Source of the DNA: UBA12077 sp963665525
Lineage (GTDB): Bacteria; Bacteroidota; Bacteroidia; Bacteroidales; UBA12077
Length of the DNA stretch: 64,000 nt
Direction of reading: 5' to 3'
NCBI GenBank assembly: GCA_963665525.1
Contig: OY762280.1
Span: 3,782,001 to 3,846,000, forward strand
Shown: in pieces, positions 42,807 through 51,297 of the stretch
Numbering within the stretch: position 1 is the stretch's first letter
Layout: every line of letters begins with the position of its first letter
Program-made: the position numbers and the translations under genes
The notes under the pieces: model-generated
What the model saw: only the letters and a program-made list of their open reading frames with translations
Told to the model about the DNA's origin: nothing
The model's database searches: none

Positions 42807-43913
42807 TTAAAAATTATTTATTGTAGTAACTATTTTATTTAAATCTTCATTGCATAAATGTGAGCCAACTGGCAATGAAAGACACTCATTAGCAATTTGT
42901 TCTGTAATAGGCAAATGTAGCTCATTAAATTCACTATATGCCTTTTGTTTATGTGGAGGTACAGGGTAGTGAATCAGGGTTTGTATTCCTTTTTCTGTTA
43001 AATATTTTTGTAGTTTGTTCCTTCTCTTACAACATATAACAAATAAATGATAAATATGGCTTTTCTTATCATCATTCGATTCTAAAAATGGTAGCTTAAT
43101 TTCTTTATGCTTTATTGTATTTAAATATAATAAAGCAATTTTTCTTCGCTTATCGTTTTCAACATTCAAATATTTAAGTTTAACAGATAAAAAAGCAGCC
43201 TGAATTTCATCCATTCGGCTATTTAATCCCTGAAAATCATGAACGTATTTTTCAGAACTCCCATAATTTGCTATAGCTTTTATTGTTTCTGCAAGTTTTT
43301 TATTATTTGTAGTTATAGCTCCGCTATCACCTAAAGCACCCAGGTTTTTTCCGGGATAAAAACTAAATCCGGCTGCATCTCCTAAAGCTCCTGTTTTTAT
43401 TGAATTCCATTCGGCACCAATAGCTTGTGCATTGTCTTCAATTATTTTTAAATTGTATTTTTTTGCTAGTTCAACAAGTTGGCGATTCCAACATACCTGG
43501 CCATACAAATGGACAACCATGATAGCTTTTGTACGTTTTGATATGTTTCTTTCTATCAAAGAAATGTTCAAGTTATATGTTTGCACATTAGGTTCAACAA
43601 AAACAGGTTTTAATCGATTATCTGTAATTGCTAGTATTGTAGCAATATAAGTATTAGCAGGAACTATAATTTCATCTCCTTCTTGCATAATGCCTAGTTC
43701 GATATAGGCTCTTAAAATAAGTCGTAATGCATCCAGACCATTGCCAACACCAATAGCATATTTTGCTCCAATATATTTAGATAACTGGGACTCGAAATTT
43801 TTTAAATTTTCACCAAGTAGATACCATCCTGAGTCGATAATCCTTTCAGAAACCTGTTTTAATTCAAGAGAGTATTCTTTGTTTATTTTTTGTAAGTCTA
43901 AAAATTTAATCAT
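42807..43913 (-). CDS. DegT/DnrJ/EryC1-family sugar aminotransferase (FdtB/QdtB-like)
   Basis: The 368-residue PLP enzyme has Lys189 in S-F-Y-P-G-K-N-L-G-A-L-G-D as the probable cofactor lysine. Upstream are the typical A-N-T-Y-I-A-T and E-D-N-A-Q-A-I-G-A segments, the latter carrying the PLP-ring Asp. With two adjacent 3,4-ketoisomerases of the FdtA/QdtA type, the likely reaction is transamination of dTDP-3-keto-6-deoxyhexose to the 3-amino sugar, using glutamate. Its ATG overlaps the stop of the formyltransferase gene, keeping the pathway enzymes coupled. Confidence 0.9.
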   Translation of the reverse strand: MIKFLDLQKINKEYSLELKQVSERIIDSGWYLLGENLKNFESQLSKYIGAKYAIGVGNGLDALRLILRAYIELGIMQEGDEIIVPANTYIATILAITDNRLKPVFVEPNVQTYNLNISLIERNISKRTKAIMVVHLYGQVCWNRQLVELAKKYNLKIIEDNAQAIGAEWNSIKTGALGDAAGFSFYPGKNLGALGDSGAITTNNKKLAETIKAIANYGSSEKYVHDFQGLNSRMDEIQAAFLSVKLKYLNVENDKRRKIALLYLNTIKHKEIKLPFLESNDDKKSHIYHLFVICCKRRNKLQKYLTEKGIQTLIHYPVPPHKQKAYSEFNELHLPITEQIANECLSLPVGSHLCNEDLNKIVTTINNF

Positions 43914-44725
43914 TTTGAGTTTAGTAAAATCTTATAACCATCAATGCCTGAAACTATTATTTCGTTTTCTTTTTCTGAATAAAAATTCTTTTCTATTTTA
44001 ACTGACATGAGTTGGCTATTTAATATTATTTTATTATTTATTATTGGTAGTTGATATTCTTTAAAAATAAAGGCACGTATCTGATTGTGAATCTGGAAAG
44101 ATGTCTTGTTTAAATTAATTGAAATGTTACTTAAATCAAGTTCATTTCTAGAGTAATAAGATGAACCAATCTTAGATTGCTGTTCTAAAGTAAATTGATT
44201 TTTAATTAATCCAATTATATTTTCCTTAAATAAATCAAATCCAAACTTTAAATATTTAAAATATAAGTCTCTTGCAGTTTCATTTATGCCTATTATAAAT
44301 TTCTTTTGAGTGACTATATCCCCAGTATCAATTCCAGAATTTATTTTGTGTAAAGTTACTCCGCTATATTCTTCTCCATTTAGTATAGGAAAAATACTTG
44401 TATAAACACCTTTATATTTAGGCAATAAAGAAAAATGAATATTAAAAAGTCTATCAGTTTTAAACTTTTTAGGATTTATTATTCGATCAAATTCAAGTGA
44501 TATAAAAATTAAATTTTGAATATTATAAACTTCTTTTAAGTCGACAATTTTAATGTTTTGTTTTTCTGCAAACGCTTTAAGTGAAGGTTGCCATGAATCA
44601 ATTCCAAAATCGTTTTTATTTGGACATATAAAAATGTTTGATTTGCTAAAATTTAACTCACTTAATAAGTATGATAATGCATCAACAGCTATTTGATTTT
44701 TACCAGCTATACATATATTTAACAT
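43910..44725 (-). CDS. Sugar N-formyltransferase (Fmt-fold, N10-formyl-THF dependent)
   Basis: The 271-residue protein has the Fmt catalytic triad: Asn95 and His97 in F-N-I-H-F-S-L-L-P-K-Y-K-G and Asp133 in S-G-I-D-T-G-D. The His-to-Asp spacing of 36 equals that of methionyl-tRNA formyltransferase. It lacks the length of Fmt and has a different C-terminus, like the amino-sugar N-formyltransferases (for example those making Qui3NFo or Fuc3NFo). Its immediate neighbours are the 3-aminotransferase and ketoisomerases, so the product is probably dTDP-3-formamido-3,6-dideoxyhexose. Confidence 0.85.
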   Translation of the reverse strand: MLNICIAGKNQIAVDALSYLLSELNFSKSNIFICPNKNDFGIDSWQPSLKAFAEKQNIKIVDLKEVYNIQNLIFISLEFDRIINPKKFKTDRLFNIHFSLLPKYKGVYTSIFPILNGEEYSGVTLHKINSGIDTGDIVTQKKFIIGINETARDLYFKYLKFGFDLFKENIIGLIKNQFTLEQQSKIGSSYYSRNELDLSNISINLNKTSFQIHNQIRAFIFKEYQLPIINNKIILNSQLMSVKIEKNFYSEKENEIIVSGIDGYKILLNSK

Positions 44726-45148
44726 CTAATCAATGTTTTTAAAATTTATGTATTTTTTATAATCTCTTATATAATCATTTTGATTATATATATCCGAGGC
44801 TAAAACTAAACATATAGCTCCTGACGAAAAGTTAGATAATTCTCGCCATATGCCTGGAACCAAATATAAAGCCCTGTTCGGGTGATTTAATGTAACCGTT
44901 TTTTTGTTTAGACCATCATCCAGGGTTACATCAAAAGAGCCACTTGCTGCTATAATATATTGTTGAAGTTTTTTGTGAGCATGAGCACCACGTTCTTTGC
45001 CTCCAGGTACATCGTAAAGATAATAAATACGCTTAACCGCAAAAGGAATATTTTTTTCATTTTCGATGGCTGTTATATTACCGGCCACATTGTGTACCTG
45101 CGGTAATTCCATCATCACACAATCGAATACAGTATTTTGATTATCCAT
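44726..45148 (-). CDS. dTDP-4-keto-6-deoxyhexose 3,4-ketoisomerase, cupin (FdtA/QdtA-like), copy 1
   Basis: The 140-residue cupin shows the family signature I-Y-Y-L-Y-D-V-P-G-G-K-E-R-G-A-H-A-H-K (about 41-59). It contains both active-site histidines (H-A-H), then A-A-S-G-S-F-D-V-T-L-D-D-G. FdtA and QdtA isomerise dTDP-4-keto-6-deoxyglucose to 3-keto products of the galacto or gluco series; which one is made cannot be told from this reading. The start overlaps the stop of copy 2 by 8 bp, and the stop is adjacent to the formyltransferase start. Confidence 0.9.
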   Translation of the reverse strand: MDNQNTVFDCVMMELPQVHNVAGNITAIENEKNIPFAVKRIYYLYDVPGGKERGAHAHKKLQQYIIAASGSFDVTLDDGLNKKTVTLNHPNRALYLVPGIWRELSNFSSGAICLVLASDIYNQNDYIRDYKKYINFKNID

Positions 45149-45554
45149 TTTTACTTGCTTCTTTATATGCTAGAAATGTATCGTAATCTCTTATATAATC
45201 ATTTTTATCGTAAGGTGTTGATGCTAAAACAACTGCCAATGCATTAGTGGAGAAATTTTTCATTTGGCGCCAGTAACCCTTTGGTATAAACAATCCATAA
45301 TAAGAGCGGTTTAGAGGATAGACCTTTTGTTCGGTTCCCGAATCAACTAATACATCAAAACTACCTGATAATGCAATGATAAACTCTTGTTGATTTTTAA
45401 ATGCATGACCACCTCTTACTTGCCCTCCTGGTACATCATAAATCCAGTAAGTTCTCTTTATCTCAAAAGGAATATGATTTAAACTTTCGACAAAGGAAAG
45501 ATTTCCTCTGGGATCTTCAATTTTTGGGAGATTAATAATTTTGGGATTATTCAT
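45141..45554 (-). CDS. FdtA/QdtA-like cupin, copy 2, with altered active-site histidine
   Basis: The 137-residue paralogue of the next gene has the signature T-Y-W-I-Y-D-V-P-G-G-Q-V-R-G-G-H-A-F-K, in which the second histidine of H-A-H-K is phenylalanine. The remaining cupin strands (A-L-S-G-S-F-D-V-L-V-D-S-G, D-Y-I-R-D-Y) are conserved. The change suggests a weakened, different or structural role, for example a heteromer with copy 1 or the other epimeric outcome. It sits 1 bp after the acetyltransferase gene and overlaps copy 1 by 8 bp. Confidence 0.88.
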   Translation of the reverse strand: MNNPKIINLPKIEDPRGNLSFVESLNHIPFEIKRTYWIYDVPGGQVRGGHAFKNQQEFIIALSGSFDVLVDSGTEQKVYPLNRSYYGLFIPKGYWRQMKNFSTNALAVVLASTPYDKNDYIRDYDTFLAYKEASKNG

Positions 45555-45555
45555 A

Positions 45556-46032
45556 TTATTTTATAGTGCTTATTTTTTTTGCTGGAACTCCAGCAACAAC
45601 AGAATATGGCTCAACATTTTTTGTTACAACAGCTCCAGCCCCAACAATGGACATTTCTCCAATATTAACTCCTGGTAAAATTATTGCACCAGTTCCTATC
45701 CAACAATCCTTTCCTAAAATAATAGTTGACTTAACCCCATCAATTTTTTCCATTAATTTTGACCAATTAGCGTCTGAAGATAATACAATTGTTACTCTTG
45801 GACCTATGGCAACTCGATCTCCAATAATTAAACTGCAAGATTTTTCTGAAATAGGACTTGCAACTATCAAGTCTTGCCCAACATATACCTTTTTTCCAAC
45901 ACTAAATTCACATAGTATTAATCCCCATACCCTTAATGAATTGTAAGGAAAGTATTGAGCTAAAAGTTTGCCAAATTTATATTTAATTTTTTTTCTAAAC
46001 GGAACTTTATTCTTATTTATATTATCGTACAT
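45556..46032 (-). CDS. Hexapeptide-repeat (left-handed beta-helix) O/N-acetyltransferase
   Basis: The start is the ATG at 46032 (M-Y-D-N-I-N-K-N-K, 158 residues); the longer frame uses TTG at 46062. Hexapeptide turns run through I-I-G-D-R-V-A-I-G-P-R-V and I-I-L-G-K-D-C-W-I-G-T-G-A-I-I-L-P-G-V. They end in the canonical G-A-G-A-V-V-T-K-N-V and G-V-P-A-K-K-I of CapG/WbbJ-type acetyltransferases. It is too short for the FdtC/QdtC N-acetyltransferases, so O-acetylation of a sugar is more likely. It overlaps the FemAB-like gene by 11 bp and precedes the formamido-sugar cassette. Confidence 0.85.
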   Translation of the reverse strand: MYDNINKNKVPFRKKIKYKFGKLLAQYFPYNSLRVWGLILCEFSVGKKVYVGQDLIVASPISEKSCSLIIGDRVAIGPRVTIVLSSDANWSKLMEKIDGVKSTIILGKDCWIGTGAIILPGVNIGEMSIVGAGAVVTKNVEPYSVVAGVPAKKISTIK

Positions 46033-47035
46033 ATTTAATTTTTTGATAAAAATAAAAACCAAGCTTGCTCACAAGTAGTATTATAGGTTTGTGAACATGC
46101 TCAAATCTTCCCCAATTTACTAATTCTCCGCCAAATTTCAATTTATAATTTCTTACCCCATAGTCTTCGTTTGGTTTACCTGCGCCACCAAAATCAAACG
46201 TTTTGTATCCATTATTATGTCCCCATTCCATTATTTTCCATGGAAGGAAATCGTTAGGATATTTATTTAAACTATCATCTGAGCTACCAGCAAACCAATC
46301 ATAAATTAAGTTTTTAAAGCAGTATACAAATCTTACACCAATAATTTTTTTCTGATATGTTGCTTTAAAAAACTTAACCAGTTTTTTGGAATATAGCTTG
46401 TTATAGGTTTCTAAAAAATAACTGTCGTCGGGAATTGGAAGTTTAGCTTTTTTATAGGTGTTTTTTAATAAATCTAAAGCTATTAATAGCTCATCTTTAG
46501 AATCTATTTCTTCAAAGGCGACATCTTGTTTTATTGCTCTTCGTATATTTTTTCTTCTTCCTTGATTAAATTTGCCAAATTGCTCTTCTGGAGGTAGTTC
46601 TAAATTATGAATAATATCTAAATGCTCGTCGAAACTATATCCATTAATTTTAAAGATATTTTTTTCTTCCGTATTCCACTCCCAAAGATTCCTAATTTGT
46701 GTGTATATAGCCTTTCGTTTTACGACTTTATTATACTCTTTTAATAATAAATCAATAAGATTTAAATTATTGTCTTTGACTAATGGTCCTCCCCATATTA
46801 TTGAACGAGCCGATATATTTCCTAAAACACCTGAGTATTCTTTTTGCACTACTGCAAGTAACAAGCCTAAAAGTTTTTCTTCTTGATTATATGCTAAAAG
46901 AAAGATTGGTTCATAATTCTTCGTGTTTTTATAAACTTCAAACAACTCAGCAGTATGGAAAATATTGCCATGTTTATGATCTTTTAAAAAGACATTAATT
47001 TCGGCTTCGTTTATTGAGTTAATAATGATTTTCAT
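46022..47035 (-). CDS. FemAB-like GNAT-fold transferase
   Basis: The 337-residue protein has the twin-GNAT layout of the FemAB/peptidoglycan-bridge family. A first half contains I-S-A-R-S-I-I-W-G-G-P. The core follows with F-N-Q-G-R-R-K-N-I-R-R-A-I-K (about 157-170) and Y-D-W-F-A-G-S-S-D-D, then T-F-D-F-G-G-A-G and L-K-F-G-G. Classical FemAB enzymes transfer amino acids from tRNA to lipid II; in exopolysaccharide clusters similar proteins are annotated as acyl or aminoacyl transferases of unknown substrate. It overlaps its neighbours on both sides (4 bp with the GT2 gene). A second FemAB-like protein lies at 51298-52365. Confidence 0.8.
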   Translation of the reverse strand: MKIIINSINEAEINVFLKDHKHGNIFHTAELFEVYKNTKNYEPIFLLAYNQEEKLLGLLLAVVQKEYSGVLGNISARSIIWGGPLVKDNNLNLIDLLLKEYNKVVKRKAIYTQIRNLWEWNTEEKNIFKINGYSFDEHLDIIHNLELPPEEQFGKFNQGRRKNIRRAIKQDVAFEEIDSKDELLIALDLLKNTYKKAKLPIPDDSYFLETYNKLYSKKLVKFFKATYQKKIIGVRFVYCFKNLIYDWFAGSSDDSLNKYPNDFLPWKIMEWGHNNGYKTFDFGGAGKPNEDYGVRNYKLKFGGELVNWGRFEHVHKPIILLVSKLGFYFYQKIKYVR

Positions 47036-48003
47036 TGAATAAGTTCGTAGTTTATTTTTGAAGGACTTATTTTTTTTAATGGCACAAATAGAAATAAAAG
47101 AAATGAAAAATCTCTAACAATATAATAGATTATTAACTCAGGATACTTAAGAATACTTCTGGGTTTTGCTTTGTATGTTTTAAGTAATAGAACAATTAAA
47201 TATCCCATTAAAAAGAGGATGTTTTGAAATAATAGAGCTAAGGTTCCAAAACAAAATAATGAAAGTAAAGTATAATAATTTCTTGCTGTTTTTGAATATA
47301 CGAATGGATTAAGAAAATGCTTTCTAAGCAAAAAGGAATTCGAGTATGCGATATTACCCGAAAGTAAAGTTTTCCATATTCTAGAATGGTGACTATATAA
47401 TATAGTATAATGATTAGCAATAACTTCTTTTTTTCTAAGTATTTTATGACCTTTTTGAGCTAATCTTAATGCTAATTCTAAATCTTGACCTCTTTCAAAT
47501 CTTGAGTCCATACCATTAACCAAGAACCACAATTCTCTTTTAATTAAAAAGATACCTCCTGTAGTTGAATAATATTTGTCTCCCTTCAAAACACCTTTGT
47601 ACTGCCAGCTATTATTAATAAAAGTGTTTGTATTGTTATAATTATAATTTTTAAGCTGGCCCGAAACAAAAGAGTATTTTAATCCATCCTTAAAGTCATA
47701 AACTTGAGGTAAAAACTTAGGTAATATTTCCATATCACCATCAATAAAAAATAGCACATTACCGCTTGATTTTTCTGCACCAATGTTTCGTGCAATGGCA
47801 GCGTTATATGTACCGGTTAATTTTATAATGCTTAGCTCAGAAAACTCTAGAGCTCTTTTTATGCTATCGTCTGTTGAGTTTGAATCAACATAAATAACTT
47901 CATAATTATTTAAATTATAATGCTTTATTGTATTGAAAATACCATGCAAACATTTGGTAAGCTTCCAACCTTCATTTCTTCCAATTGCAATAAATGAAAT
48001 CAT
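47032..48003 (-). CDS. GT2-family glycosyltransferase
   Basis: The 323-residue GT-A protein has the entry I-A-I-G-R-N-E-G, the donor motif V-D-S-N-S-T-D-D-S and the metal-binding D-G-D-M-E (D-x-D) at about 92-96. A G-Q-D-L-E-L-A-L-R-L segment (acting as the E/Q-D base region) lies at about 178-187, and hydrophobic C-terminal helices (about 245-285) could tie it to the membrane. It overlaps the deacetylase gene and the FemAB-like gene by 4 bp each (ATGA). Confidence 0.9.
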   Translation of the reverse strand: MISFIAIGRNEGWKLTKCLHGIFNTIKHYNLNNYEVIYVDSNSTDDSIKRALEFSELSIIKLTGTYNAAIARNIGAEKSSGNVLFFIDGDMEILPKFLPQVYDFKDGLKYSFVSGQLKNYNYNNTNTFINNSWQYKGVLKGDKYYSTTGGIFLIKRELWFLVNGMDSRFERGQDLELALRLAQKGHKILRKKEVIANHYTILYSHHSRIWKTLLSGNIAYSNSFLLRKHFLNPFVYSKTARNYYTLLSLFCFGTLALLFQNILFLMGYLIVLLLKTYKAKPRSILKYPELIIYYIVRDFSFLLFLFVPLKKISPSKINYELIQ

Positions 48004-48812
48004 GTATTTGTATTTAATATATCATTTACATAATGACTTAAACTCTTAATTCGAAAGTCTTTTTGATTTGAAATAGAATTAATAAATTTTAAAAAGCCAT
48101 TATAAATGTTTTTATTTGAAAATAATATCCAGGGATGAAAACCAACTCCCAAAACTTGTCCGCAAGATATGGGCTCAATTAAATTAGTGAAAAATTGAAA
48201 AATTTCATTTTCAGATTTGTTACTATTAAAGAATTGCCAATCATCGCCAAGTGTAGCAAACCTAAGCATTCTGCATTTATTATAATTAATTACTAGAGGT
48301 GTACCATTGTTATTATTATTTATGCTGGTTAAATCATATTTGTAGTTATTTTGAATTAAGTATTTAAACATTTTAAAATTCCATTTTCCTTGAGGAGAAT
48401 GAAATCCTTTAATATTGGTAAAATTTGCAGAATGTATAGAAAATAACTCAAAATCTTTTTTCAAGATCTTATTACTTTTTTTGTAAGGTGAAATGTGATG
48501 ATAAGTGTGGGAGGCAATTTCATGCTTATGATTTAAAATATCTGTAATAGTGTTAGGGTAGTACTTTAATATTTTACCAACCGTAAACCAAGTTGTTTGT
48601 ATTTTATTTTGAGATAAAACATCTAAAATTTGCTTGATTTCTTCATCCGATATATTTGCGTAATTGTTACCAAACTCTCGTTCATAGTCGAAATAAATAA
48701 ATAGATTTTTTTTAAAACTATATGAATCTGGCAATTTAACAGGTTCTGTTTTTAATATTTTGTTTGCAAACTTATAATAAAGACGTTGTTTTATTTTCTT
48801 AATAATGTTCAC
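48000..48812 (-). CDS. Polysaccharide deacetylase-family protein
   Basis: The 270-residue NodB-like protein has the metal-site histidines in H-E-I-A-S-H-T-Y-H-H (H-x4-H), the arginine/lysine region G-F-H-S-P-Q-G, and L-G-V-G-F-H-P-W as the final histidine motif. The first motif reads I-Y-F-D-Y-E-R-E rather than T-F-D-D, so one catalytic acid is replaced by a Tyr-Glu pair, which is common in divergent members. No signal peptide is present. It may deacetylate a precursor sugar or act on the assembled glycan. Coupled by ATGA to the GT2 gene. Confidence 0.8.
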   Translation of the reverse strand: MNIIKKIKQRLYYKFANKILKTEPVKLPDSYSFKKNLFIYFDYEREFGNNYANISDEEIKQILDVLSQNKIQTTWFTVGKILKYYPNTITDILNHKHEIASHTYHHISPYKKSNKILKKDFELFSIHSANFTNIKGFHSPQGKWNFKMFKYLIQNNYKYDLTSINNNNNGTPLVINYNKCRMLRFATLGDDWQFFNSNKSENEIFQFFTNLIEPISCGQVLGVGFHPWILFSNKNIYNGFLKFINSISNQKDFRIKSLSHYVNDILNTNT

Positions 48813-48822
48813 TTTCTAAATG

Positions 48823-49752
48823 TTATTTTTTTATAGATGAATGATTATCAATATCATATAATAATTTTTTAGTAAACAAATCATTTGCTTGAATATGATG
48901 AGAGTTGTATAACCAATTTTCAAAACTTTTATTATAATATTTCCCACCTAAAGTATAATTTAAGTAGTAAACATTTTTATACCGACTTTCGGTATCATAA
49001 AATATTTTATATATCATATTTCGATCTTTCTGTAAAAGACAGTATTCTTCATCCTCAGGCGCAGAGAATAAAATTAAGGTAATATTATTTTTTTTACACA
49101 AATCAACAAAAGCATTAAAATCAGCTAACAATTTTTTATCTATTCCTGCTTTATTATTAGGAAAAAGGCTCTTAAAACTTTCATGATTTAATTCATAAAT
49201 TTTAGTATCATAAGAATCTCTTTTTTCCATATTCCAAGATAGCGACTTGTTGTTCCTTTTTTTTATATATTGATTAAAACTTGAAATAAAGTAATATCTA
49301 AATAAGTTATCGTATTGGAAAGTATACCTGACTAGTTTTATATCTTTTATTAATAAATCTCCTGAAATTTTGTTGAATCCAGTTCTATTGGGATTAAAAG
49401 TAAACCATGACACTTCAAGTAATATCATTTCGGGCAATTTATTTGTTCTATTTAAATACGATTCTAAAATTAATCGAGATACTGAAATGTTAGAAGCGGC
49501 TACGCCCAAATTATATAGTTTCTTGTCTGTTAACTTATTATAGGTTTGATTGCATAATGCAGAAAGAAGTTTGCTATTTCCTAACGCTAACACATCGGCG
49601 TCTTTACTATCAAAAGCAGAGTTAAAATCATCATAATAATAACTTTTACTCGGTAAAAACTTATGAATTGTACTAGTTGAAATATAATATATACCTAATA
49701 ATATTGTCGGAATAAGAATAAAAAGAAGAATCTGAAAAATGAATTTTCTCAT
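48823..49752 (-). CDS. Membrane-anchored SGNH-like protein, partner of MBOAT copy 1
   Basis: The 309-residue protein has one N-terminal transmembrane anchor (about 4-26) and an extracytoplasmic domain with the block I-like A-L-G-N-S-K-L-L-S-A (about 57-66; Ser in G-N-S). A late N-S-H-H-I-Q-A-N-D segment (about 287-295) may supply the catalytic histidine. This layout matches AlgJ/AlgX/DltD-like partners that take acyl groups from an MBOAT and place them on a glycan. It is 11 bp downstream of MBOAT copy 1, supporting a two-protein O-acylation unit. Overall similarity to AlgX cannot be measured here. Confidence 0.7.
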   Translation of the reverse strand: MRKFIFQILLFILIPTILLGIYYISTSTIHKFLPSKSYYYDDFNSAFDSKDADVLALGNSKLLSALCNQTYNKLTDKKLYNLGVAASNISVSRLILESYLNRTNKLPEMILLEVSWFTFNPNRTGFNKISGDLLIKDIKLVRYTFQYDNLFRYYFISSFNQYIKKRNNKSLSWNMEKRDSYDTKIYELNHESFKSLFPNNKAGIDKKLLADFNAFVDLCKKNNITLILFSAPEDEEYCLLQKDRNMIYKIFYDTESRYKNVYYLNYTLGGKYYNKSFENWLYNSHHIQANDLFTKKLLYDIDNHSSIKK

Positions 49753-49763
49753 TTAGAATATGT

Positions 49764-51251
49764 TTAAAACTGAAAATAAATAAATTGTTGAGAGTTTCCG
49801 TTAAAAAATAAAATTGAAAAAATAATTATATAATAAAATAACCAACGTAAATATTTAGGCCAGTAAGTGCCAATTCTTTTAATAGGATAATTGTAACCCT
49901 TTCCTTTCCATTCAATAATGATAAAGAATACTATTGAGAGAAAAGTAAGATGTGTCATTGGTTTAAATGAAATATCAGGGACGCTGATTAATGAAGATGA
50001 AAACATTTTGACTAAATAGTCAAATGCAATATTTATAGAATCAGCTCTAAAAAACACCCATGATATCATAATAATTAAAAAGGTTGATGAAATATCTACA
50101 ATTACTAAAAGAATATTGGCTTTATTTAGTTTAAGTTTTTTAAGTAGTTTTTTACGAGGCTTATTAATAGCATGGTTTACGATAAGAAAAACTCCATGTA
50201 AAAGCCCCCAAATTATAAAAGTGTAATTAGCTCCATGCCACAATCCTGTTAAAATCCATGTTATAACAATGCCAATGGTATAGATTACAAAATCCGTTTT
50301 TATAAATAGAAAACGATTTGATTTAATTTTTCTAGAAACAGCAAAAGCAGTAGGTAGAAATACATAATCTCGAAACCAAAGAGTAAGCGAAATATTCCAT
50401 CGTTTCCAAAATTCTTTAATGTTTCTTGAAAAATACGGATAAGCAAAATTTTGCATGATATCAAATCCTAATAATTTTCCAATTCCGATTGCAATGTTAG
50501 AATAACCAGCAAAATCGGCATAAATTTGAATAGTGTATAAAAACATACCTAAGAACAGAGTACTACCTGAATAAGAACTATAATTCTTAAAAATTGGATC
50601 TACCAAAACAGAGCAATTATCTGCAATAACAACTTTCATAAAAACGCCCCACAGTATCATTTTTAAACCGTCTATGGCTATATGATATTTAAAAGTTCTA
50701 TTCGCTTGTATTTGAGGCAGTAAACTCGATGGTCTTTGAATTGGACCAGCAAGGATAATAGGGAAGAAACTTAATGATAGTAAAACATGAATAATATTTT
50801 TTGTTGCAACAAATTTTTGTTTGTAAACATCAGCTATATAACTGATAGACAGAAATATATAAAAGCTTATGCCCAGGGGTAAAATTAGATTTATGGATCT
50901 TAGATTTAAGTTTAAGCTTAGAACGGATATTATTCTGGCAAATCCATCTATAAAAAAATTAAAATATTTAAAAAGAATCAAGGTTCCGATATTGATAATT
51001 AATCCAATCAAAAAATAAAACTTTCGTTTTTTGTTATTATTATTTTTTTGAATAAATAATGCGATAAAATAGTTAACAAGTGAAATAGAAAGTAATAAGA
51101 ATAAAAACTTCCAATCCCACCAGCCATAAAATAAATAACTTGCAGTAAGAACAAAAATGTTTTGAAGTTTTAAGAATTTACTAATTACTAGCCAGTAGAA
51201 AATAAAGACTATAAATAAAAATACTAAAAAGTCAATAGTTGTAAAGAGCAT
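49764..51251 (-). CDS. MBOAT-family O-acyltransferase, copy 1
   Basis: The 495-residue membrane protein has about ten helices. Family motifs are G-P-I-Q-R-P-S, Y-A-D-F-A-G-Y-S-N-I-A, F-W-K-R-W-N-I-S-L-T-L-W-F-R-D-Y and the invariant L-T-G-L-W-H-G-A-N-Y with catalytic His339. This is the AlgI/DltB/PatA group that moves acyl groups across the membrane for O-acetylation. A second, same-length copy lies at 53983-55470; the middle of the two proteins is almost identical while the C-terminal ~120 residues differ more. The SGNH-like partner follows by 11 bp. Confidence 0.93.
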   Translation of the reverse strand: MLFTTIDFLVFLFIVFIFYWLVISKFLKLQNIFVLTASYLFYGWWDWKFLFLLLSISLVNYFIALFIQKNNNNKKRKFYFLIGLIINIGTLILFKYFNFFIDGFARIISVLSLNLNLRSINLILPLGISFYIFLSISYIADVYKQKFVATKNIIHVLLSLSFFPIILAGPIQRPSSLLPQIQANRTFKYHIAIDGLKMILWGVFMKVVIADNCSVLVDPIFKNYSSYSGSTLFLGMFLYTIQIYADFAGYSNIAIGIGKLLGFDIMQNFAYPYFSRNIKEFWKRWNISLTLWFRDYVFLPTAFAVSRKIKSNRFLFIKTDFVIYTIGIVITWILTGLWHGANYTFIIWGLLHGVFLIVNHAINKPRKKLLKKLKLNKANILLVIVDISSTFLIIMISWVFFRADSINIAFDYLVKMFSSSLISVPDISFKPMTHLTFLSIVFFIIIEWKGKGYNYPIKRIGTYWPKYLRWLFYYIIIFSILFFNGNSQQFIYFQF

Positions 51252-51297
51252 ATTATATTTTTAATAATCTAAAGTTTATATTATGATAAGAAAATAA

